A stretch of DNA of 64,000 nt from an uncultured Bacilli bacterium (GTDB lineage Bacteria; Bacillota_I; Bacilli_A; RFN20; CAG-826). The stretch lies in contig CALVUF010000006.1 in assembly GCA_944363525.1 (NCBI GenBank), forward strand, positions 1-64,000, given 5' to 3'. Of the stretch, positions 59,436 to 64,000 are shown piece after piece (the first letter of the stretch is position 1; each line of letters begins with the position of its first letter). Under the pieces are notes generated by a model that had not been told where the DNA came from, searched no databases, and worked only from the letters and a program-made list of their open reading frames with translations. The position numbers were made by a program, and so were the translations under genes.

Positions 59436-59660
59436 TTATTCCTCCCCCACTTCAATAAGCTCGGCATCCTCTTTCCGGATGCTTAGCTCATAGCCGCGGA
59501 TATGGATTTGGATGGGATCACCGAGCGGAGCCCGTTTGGTGATGGCCACCATCGTTCCGGGGATGATGCCCATTTCCAGCAAGCGGTGGCGCATCACGCC
59601 GACCCCACCGACTTTGGTGATCTTCCGGCTCGACCCGATTTTTAATTCCGATAGCTTCAT
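59436..59660 (-). CDS. feoA: Ferrous iron transport protein FeoA
   Basis: A 74-residue SH3-like protein beginning MKLSELKIGSSRKITKVGG and containing RLLEMGIIPGTMV. It regulates or stabilises FeoB. The leader is short, roughly 9 nt from the predicted transcription start. Confidence 0.92.
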   Translation of the reverse strand: MKLSELKIGSSRKITKVGGVGVMRHRLLEMGIIPGTMVAITKRAPLGDPIQIHIRGYELSIRKEDAELIEVGEE

Positions 59661-59675
59661 GTTTTTTCCGGCGAC

Positions 59676-59704
59676 ATTCTAAACTTTTTGTTAATACTTG
59701 TTAA
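59676..59704 (-). promoter_or_regulatory. Promoter of feoAB
   Basis: TTAACA (59699-59704), 17 bp, TAGAAT (59676-59681) on the minus strand. A second TTAACA lies within the spacer 10 bp on, a possible regulator site. Confidence 0.65.
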
Positions 59705-60004
59705 TCTTTTTCACGCCGGCTGATGAGACAGATTCGCCATAAGGGCGATTATCGGCTTCCCGCCAATCGGTTTGGACGCTTATCCAAGCGACCATGTCCT
59801 TGTCTTGGCCGGCTCGAATTTCGGGTTTGCAAAAAGGCGACGCTTAGGTCTAATCCGATTCCTTTTTCCTGCAAAACCCTGCAATTTTCGATTTTGGTCG
59901 CAATGATGGTGTTTTTTAATCGGGAAAATAAGTCAATCAAGACGACATATCGGCTTAACGACGGATTCTCTTGGCTAACAAGGCTAGGATCATCGGGACA
60001 ATAT
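59705..60004. other. Non-coding stretch upstream of feoAB
   Basis: No convincing gene on either strand; the open frames here lack codon bias and ribosome sites. A small hairpin TCGCC/GGGCGA is at about 59734-59748. It may belong to a longer RNA with the next feature. Confidence 0.4.
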
Positions 60005-60318
60005 CCGGATAAGAAAGGGTGCAAAAGATGGGCTGCACCTTGAGGAAAACTCGATTTGCTGCCGAGGCGACTTTTGGAGTCGAAGGAAACCGATGGGCCT
60101 ATTAGGCGGGCCGCGTTGATGCAAACGCCATGCTTTCCTTTCGCTTATGGAAGGCATGACTCACGCCAGGGGCAAGTACGGGGTTAAGTTGCCCCTTGCC
60201 CGGCCATCGTGCAGCTTTTACCGACAAAACCCGCAATGTTTGAAGGGGAAACGCCCTTTCAACCACGATAATAACTGACTTGAACAGCAACGAAAAAAGC
60301 CCGAACGATCGGGCTTTT
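60005..60318 (+). ncRNA. Candidate structured non-coding RNA, unknown class
   Basis: About 310 nt packed with consecutive hairpins on the + strand: GGTGCA/TGCACC, CGACT/AGTCG, GCGTT/AACGC, a long CATGC..GCATG stem with TTCC/GGAA inside, GGGGCAA/TTGCCCC, GAAGGG/CCCTTT, ending in a strong terminator hairpin. No coding frame fits. It does not show the AGGAAAGUC core of RNase P RNA, the SRP GGAAGNA loop, or a tmRNA tRNA-like end. The strand is uncertain because the terminator works both ways, and no clear promoter was found. Confidence 0.4.
60294..60318. terminator. Bidirectional terminator
   Basis: AAAAGCCCGA/TCGGGCTTTT with a 4-nt loop; T runs on both strands. Confidence 0.75.
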
Positions 60319-60323
60319 ATGCA

Positions 60324-60351
60324 ATTTCGATGCCTACGATCGGATCGAAAT
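60324..60351. repeat. Inverted repeat ATTTCGAT/ATCGAAAT
   Basis: Eight-base arms at 60324-60331 and 60344-60351 with a 12-nt centre, next to the terminator. No gene starts nearby on either strand. Confidence 0.5.
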
Positions 60352-60461
60352 CGACTGTCAATTGCCAATAAGCTCTAAGATTGATACAAAATCGGATTTC
60401 GACAAAAATTGCTACAAAGCACCTGTAAAAGCCACAAGAAAGAAGTCACTTTCTTATTTTA

Positions 60462-61145
60462 TTAGAAATCGACTTTCTCTAAACGTTTGGAAGATACTTT
60501 ATAAACAACTAGGTGAAGGGCGAATGATACAACTAATGCCCCAGCTAACACGCCGAATTGGATACCGATATGGAGGTTATTGAGAAACTCTAATCCAGGA
60601 ACATAGGGCAAGGCAACGGTGAACACGCCGATATAGATAGCAAATCCTAGGATGGTCAATAACGTCGATGCGACAATCGACTTTCCTTTTTTGTAATAAA
60701 TGGGAAAGAATACCAAATCCGCGATGGCATAGCCGATGATGGCGATTGCAAGAAGAAGCACATAGTTATCAAGTCCTAAGCCAGGAACGGTGTACTCTTC
60801 TGGATGCTCCGCTGATTGCAATATGTTCGTATTAATTATACGGGCAAGCGGATATAAAGCCGACATAATGGCAATAAAGGCCACTTGCATTAGAATGACG
60901 GTTATAATCCTTGCCATGACGATGTCCTTTTTGCGGACTGGCAGCAAGGTCGAATAAAGTAAGTCGTTGCTTTGTTGGCCCTTATTCACTCCTAAAAAGA
61001 GGACTGGATAACAAGTTAATACATAGATGAATCCAATACCCATCGGATAAGAGGGAATAAGAATCATGAAAGGGAATAAAAGGATAAAAATATAGCAAAT
61101 CGGATGCATCGATAGTTTTAGTTCTTTATAAATCAAAGCTTTCAT
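60462..61145 (-). CDS. ABC-2 type permease
   Basis: A 227-residue membrane protein with about six segments, resembling the ABC2_membrane_5 type permeases paired with small BcrA-like ATPases. It begins MKALIYKELKLSMHPICYIF and overlaps the ATPase gene by 20 nt. Substrate unknown; peptide or drug efflux is typical. AT-rich compared with the rest of the window. Confidence 0.8.
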   Translation of the reverse strand: MKALIYKELKLSMHPICYIFILLFPFMILIPSYPMGIGFIYVLTCYPVLFLGVNKGQQSNDLLYSTLLPVRKKDIVMARIITVILMQVAFIAIMSALYPLARIINTNILQSAEHPEEYTVPGLGLDNYVLLLAIAIIGYAIADLVFFPIYYKKGKSIVASTLLTILGFAIYIGVFTVALPYVPGLEFLNNLHIGIQFGVLAGALVVSFALHLVVYKVSSKRLEKVDF

Positions 61146-61998
61146 GTTGCTCTTTGCTCCTTTCGATATAGACCATGATTTGTTCTAAATCTGGTTCCTG
61201 TGGTTCGATATTGTTATTAAGGAAAACTTCTTTTTTGTTAATGCAAATTAGTCCTTCAATATGATCATCAAATTCTTTGTAAGCAATGTATTCATTCAAT
61301 AGATCTTTATTACATGATTTATCTTTGATAAATAAATACGAATTAATGAAATCACTCTTGCTTCCTGTATAGATGATTTCTCCATCGTGAATATAAGTAA
61401 TATCCGAAGCACATTTATCTAAATCGCTAGTTATGTGCGTAGAGAAAAGAATTGCTCTATCTTTGTTTTTAACAATTTGACGAAAGATATCTAAGATCTC
61501 ATCCCTGGAAACCGGATCAAGTCCTGAAGTTGGTTCGTCTAAAATTAATATTTCTGCATGATGAGACAAAGCGATGGCCACCGAGTATTTAACTTTCATG
61601 CCACTGCTTAGTTCCTCTAATTTCTTATCGATATTCAAATTAAATAAGCGACATGCTTCATTAAATTTTTGCTCATCGAATCTTTTATAGAATCTTTTAG
61701 TAACATTCATCAGTTGACGAATGGTTTTGTTGGGATAGTAATTAAGTTCACTTAAGGCAAAGCCAATCCTCTGCTTGTTCTCTAATTCGTTTTCATTCAT
61801 GTCGCTATCGAATGCAAAAACCTTCCCACTTTCATAATGAACGAGGTTCATGATGCATTTTAGCGTTGTGGTTTTACCCGCACCATTACGTCCGATAAAT
61901 CCTATGATTTGTCCTGGTTTCACCTCAAAAGATACATCTTTCAAAGAAAAAGAAGGATAGGTTTTTCTGATTTTATCTATTTTTAACAAAGTACTCAT
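61126..61998 (-). CDS. ABC transporter ATPase (BcrA/CcmA type)
   Basis: A 290-residue ATPase. Walker A GRNGAGKTT is at residues 36-44, signature LSSGMKVKYSVAIAL and Walker B ILILDEPTSGLDP. The C-terminal part is an accessory domain. ATG overlaps the stop of the AbrB-type gene by 4 nt; the three genes form one operon. Confidence 0.92.
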   Translation of the reverse strand: MSTLLKIDKIRKTYPSFSLKDVSFEVKPGQIIGFIGRNGAGKTTTLKCIMNLVHYESGKVFAFDSDMNENELENKQRIGFALSELNYYPNKTIRQLMNVTKRFYKRFDEQKFNEACRLFNLNIDKKLEELSSGMKVKYSVAIALSHHAEILILDEPTSGLDPVSRDEILDIFRQIVKNKDRAILFSTHITSDLDKCASDITYIHDGEIIYTGSKSDFINSYLFIKDKSCNKDLLNEYIAYKEFDDHIEGLICINKKEVFLNNNIEPQEPDLEQIMVYIERSKEQHESFDL

Positions 61999-62195
61999 TT
62001 CATTTTTTCCTCCGCCAAGGAATAAAAAGCATCAGCTTTCAAAATACCGATGCCCTTATCTTTCTCACCTAAGACCATTAACGTTTCGCCTTCTTTGATA
62101 TCAAACATTTCCCTGGCTTCCTTTGGTATGGTGATTTGCCCTTTTGGTCCAACTTTGACACTTATAATAAACCGGTTCTGCTGTACATCTTTCAT
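61995..62195 (-). CDS. AbrB/MazE-type DNA-binding protein
   Basis: A 66-residue swapped-hairpin regulator: VKVGPKGQITIPKEAREMFD and EGETLMVLGE are the conserved core. As first gene of the ABC operon it probably represses its own promoter. AGGAAAAG lies upstream. This replaces the GntR-type regulator usually found with such transporters. Confidence 0.88.
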   Translation of the reverse strand: MKDVQQNRFIISVKVGPKGQITIPKEAREMFDIKEGETLMVLGEKDKGIGILKADAFYSLAEEKMK

Positions 62196-62226
62196 ATTCT
62201 TACTTTTCCTACTTTTCTTACTTAAT

Positions 62227-62255
62227 TGTATAACTAATTGTATTTACTACAACAA
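62227..62255 (-). promoter_or_regulatory. Promoter of AbrB-ABC operon
   Basis: TTGTTG (62250-62255), 17 bp, TATACA (62227-62232) on the minus strand. AATTGTAT is repeated twice around the -10 and spacer (62224-62243), a possible AbrB-type site. Confidence 0.6.
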
Positions 62256-62282
62256 AAAACAGTCCTGAATGTATCAGAACTG
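62252..62282 (-). terminator. Terminator upstream of AbrB-ABC operon
   Basis: A nine-position stem with one mismatch (CAGTTCTGA/TCAGGACTG on the minus strand), followed by TTTTTTGTT. It ends transcription from the XRE/RhuM genes; its T run overlaps the -35 of the next promoter. Confidence 0.7.
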
Positions 62283-62296
62283 TAGTTTACATCTGT

Positions 62297-62365
62297 GGTT
62301 GCGCATCAATATTGATACATTTAGCCCTTTTTGCAAGGGGTTGCACTACAACATTGATACATTTC
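62297..62365. repeat. Two direct repeats 42 bp apart (GGTTGC-N8-ATTGATACATTT)
   Basis: Two copies, at 62297-62322 and 62339-62364, share GGTTGC and ATTGATACATTT with different 8-bp centres. They lie between the XRE gene 3' end and the AbrB-ABC promoter. A related TTGATACA also occurs near 60379. Confidence 0.7.
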
Positions 62366-62410
62366 AGAGGGGATGGGGGAGTCGAAACATATCAAACGTC
62401 CGCCTATCGA

Positions 62411-63019
62411 TTATTCGGTCCAACGGTAATTAATCTGGTCCACGGTGAGATTCAATATGGCGAGACCGGCCCCGCATAGCTTGATTATGGCCGATTTATA
62501 CCCAACGTACTCGCAAAGGTATATGAGGCCTTCCTTGGAAAAATCCTCCAGCGCTTTGCCGAGAAGGGGGACCATCTTCCCATGTTTTTCTACATAAAAT
62601 TCGGGCTCACCGATTAGGTGGTATTCGATTTTCAGCGAATCCGCTTTCGGGTGGTGGGAACGAACCGAGTCATGGCGGGCGATATCCTTTTCGAAGACAA
62701 GGAGAAGGGAATCCTTGCCGACTGTGATTCTTTCAACTTTGTAGTCATGGACATTCGGTAATGTCGGGAGGCAATCAAAGCCAAGGTGATAGATGCCTTT
62801 GGCCTCATCCAAACTATAACTGAGAAGGTCGGTTGCACTGAGGCCAAGCGCCTCGGCGTATTTGAAAAGCGTATCGACGGTGATGTCGTTAACCACCGTT
62901 TCGACCTTAGTTAGCGTTGAATGGTCCTTATACCCAAGCCTTGAGGCCAACTCGGATTGCGAAAGGCCGAGTTCCTTCCTTCTCTTCCTTATCGCCAGGC
63001 CAACAATAACTCTATCCAT
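62411..63019 (-). CDS. XRE family transcriptional regulator
   Basis: A 202-residue protein. The N-terminal helix-turn-helix reads LAIRKRRKELGLSQSELASR followed by LGYKDHSTLTKVE (about residues 7-40). The C-terminal ~130 residues form a domain I do not recognise, possibly a sensor. It starts 4 nt after the RhuM stop on the same strand, so the two are cotranscribed. Confidence 0.85.
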   Translation of the reverse strand: MDRVIVGLAIRKRRKELGLSQSELASRLGYKDHSTLTKVETVVNDITVDTLFKYAEALGLSATDLLSYSLDEAKGIYHLGFDCLPTLPNVHDYKVERITVGKDSLLLVFEKDIARHDSVRSHHPKADSLKIEYHLIGEPEFYVEKHGKMVPLLGKALEDFSKEGLIYLCEYVGYKSAIIKLCGAGLAILNLTVDQINYRWTE

Positions 63020-63023
63020 AAAA

Positions 63024-64000
63024 CTATTTCTTTTTCAGGACGTCCAGCAGTTTGTTATCCAGCTCGTATCCCATCCTGAGCTTCCGGGCATTATCAAATT
63101 TCTCGTATTCCTTATGGGCTTTCTGTACCGCAAGGGCGTGTGAAATCTTGCCAGAACCCGTCAAGATATCCGCCCTTTCGAACCGCAGAAATTCGTCGAG
63201 GGCGCTCACCCAATCGCTCATATGCATTGGAATGGCGCTCTTTGCCATTCTCTCGGCATGGTCGAGGTACATGTTTACGATTTGATTCAAGGAATCGATT
63301 TCCTCTTTAGACAAGTAATTCTTCGCGATTGTCACGTCCGACTTTTGGACATGTTCACCACTCCACGAAGTCAAACCCATGTTGTCTTTTTCGGCATCGG
63401 CCCGATGATAAACGATCTCTGCCGCGGTCTCACCGGAAATCGCGAAATGGAGCTTGTTCTGCACCGTTTTGAAGAAGCTGATGGTCTGCTCGTCGTTGGC
63501 GTTGTAATCGACGCTAGTTGAATAGATGTCGAGCACCTTTTGATAGAACCTCTTCTCGGAGGCCCGAATCGCGCGGATTCTCAAATAGAGCTCGTCAAAG
63601 TAATCTTTGCCGAATCGCTCAGGATCTTCCAAACGCCTGTCATCCATGGCGAATCCTTTCACCATGTATTCCCTAAGAACGTTGTTCGCCCAAATTCTAA
63701 ACGAGGTTGCAGCAGAGCTCTTCGCGCGCATTCCGATGGCAATAATCATTTTGAGATTATAGAGCTTGATGGTCCTTTTAACCGTCCTTGAGCCTTCATT
63801 TCGAACTAGTAAGTCAGGCTTACTGGTTGCCTCCTCCATAAGCTCGCCTTCCTTATAGATGTTTTTGATATGCATTGTAATGTTGTTTCTCGAGGTTTGA
63901 AAAAGATCAGCGAGCGCAGCTTGGGTCATCCAAATATCCTCGTCAATTAAATAGACTTCGACGTTAGAATTCCCATTAGGCGTGTTGTAAATTAAAATGT
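63024..64000 (-). CDS. RhuM family protein (5' end outside window)
   Basis: A member of the RhuM family, first described from a Salmonella pathogenicity island and common in mobile or defence-like settings; its biochemical role is uncertain. The N-terminal winged HTH is seen in EDIWMTQAALADLFQTSRNN and ITMHIKNIYKEGEL. The central ATSFRIWANNVLREYMVKGF and the later KLHFAISGETAAEIVYHRAD match the family. The frame remains open to the window edge (upstream residues ILIYNTPNGNSNVEVYLID fit the family start), so the ATG 63929 is internal and the gene is cut by the window. Confidence 0.85.
   Translation of the reverse strand, partial: ILIYNTPNGNSNVEVYLIDEDIWMTQAALADLFQTSRNNITMHIKNIYKEGELMEEATSKPDLLVRNEGSRTVKRTIKLYNLKMIIAIGMRAKSSAATSFRIWANNVLREYMVKGFAMDDRRLEDPERFGKDYFDELYLRIRAIRASEKRFYQKVLDIYSTSVDYNANDEQTISFFKTVQNKLHFAISGETAAEIVYHRADAEKDNMGLTSWSGEHVQKSDVTIAKNYLSKEEIDSLNQIVNMYLDHAERMAKSAIPMHMSDWVSALDEFLRFERADILTGSGKISHALAVQKAHKEYEKFDNARKLRMGYELDNKLLDVLKKK

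Noticed and set aside
60005-60318. RNase P RNA, SRP RNA or tmRNA
   Set aside because: The universal cores of these RNAs (AGGAAAGUC for RNase P, the SRP domain IV loop, the tmRNA tRNA-like ends and tag peptide) were not found on either strand.
1-64000. Mycoplasma-type code with TGA as tryptophan
   Set aside because: Many genes end at TGA in positions fitting family lengths, and all recognisable Trp positions use TGG.

Overview
The window looks like chromosome from an uncultivated, host-associated, fermentative anaerobe of the Bacilli/Erysipelotrichia/Mollicutes side of the Firmicutes. The evidence is indirect: L-lactate dehydrogenase, FeoAB, rubrerythrin plus a rubredoxin-like protein, type III glutamine synthetase, PepC/PepT, lipoproteins with Gram-positive style anchors, and no outer-membrane genes. 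TGA acts as a stop throughout (for example at 1659-1661 and 28269-28271), so the code is the standard bacterial one. No rRNA, prophage, insertion sequence or CRISPR array was seen.

Layout. 1-3900: two AAA/DUF4143 ATPases, each preceded by an array of evenly spaced direct repeats, mixed with tRNA-Pro, tRNA-Arg and tRNA-Cys. 4045-5563: a frameshifted gene and uppP. 5599-10748: a potABCD polyamine importer with oversized PotA and PotD. 11014-17229: a thioredoxin-like lipoprotein and two related membrane-anchored surface proteins. 17498-21810: ldh, a rubredoxin-like gene, a secreted protein with a small membrane partner, and an esterase. 21946-27215: an FtsX-type permease, pepC and pepT. 27469-32585: tRNA-Gln, uridine kinase, amidohydrolase, a Pcp-like protein without its usual catalytic Cys, a DJ-1 protein, a metal exporter, CBS protein and Mrp. 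32627-44549: lipid acyltransferase, acetyltransferase, tRNA-His, NUDIX, TrmH, DegV, aldehyde dehydrogenase, GlnN and membrane proteins. 44800-51358: tRNA-Phe, tRNA-Asp and a complete pstSCAB-phoU-phoPR operon behind a PHO-box-like promoter. 51589-57024: envelope lipid genes (flippase, two glycosyltransferases, acyltransferase) and rubrerythrin. 57276-59660: feoAB. 59705-60318: non-coding, with a strong candidate structured RNA. 60462-62195: an AT-rich AbrB-ABC transporter operon. 62411-64000: an XRE regulator and a RhuM gene running off the window.

The most unusual signal is a recurring class of intergenic arrays of short direct repeats with exact periods near whole DNA helical turns: 33 bp x5 (143-293), 11 bp x5 (2205-2259), 23 bp x3 (3686-3744), 10 bp x6 (27259-27318), 10 bp x5 with the same core (34255-34304) and 22 bp x4 (52952-53021). 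Two of them sit in the promoters of the two DUF4143 ATPases, with the nearest unit between the -35 and -10. The second unusual signal is a PstS whose motif order is circularly permuted. A covarying hairpin shared by the leaders of the two surface-protein genes is a third.

Most promoters I could read are ordinary sigma-70 type (TTGnnn-N16/17-TAnnnT). Several genes lack a Shine-Dalgarno sequence and have a -10 box only 6-8 nt before ATG, which suggests some leaderless transcripts.
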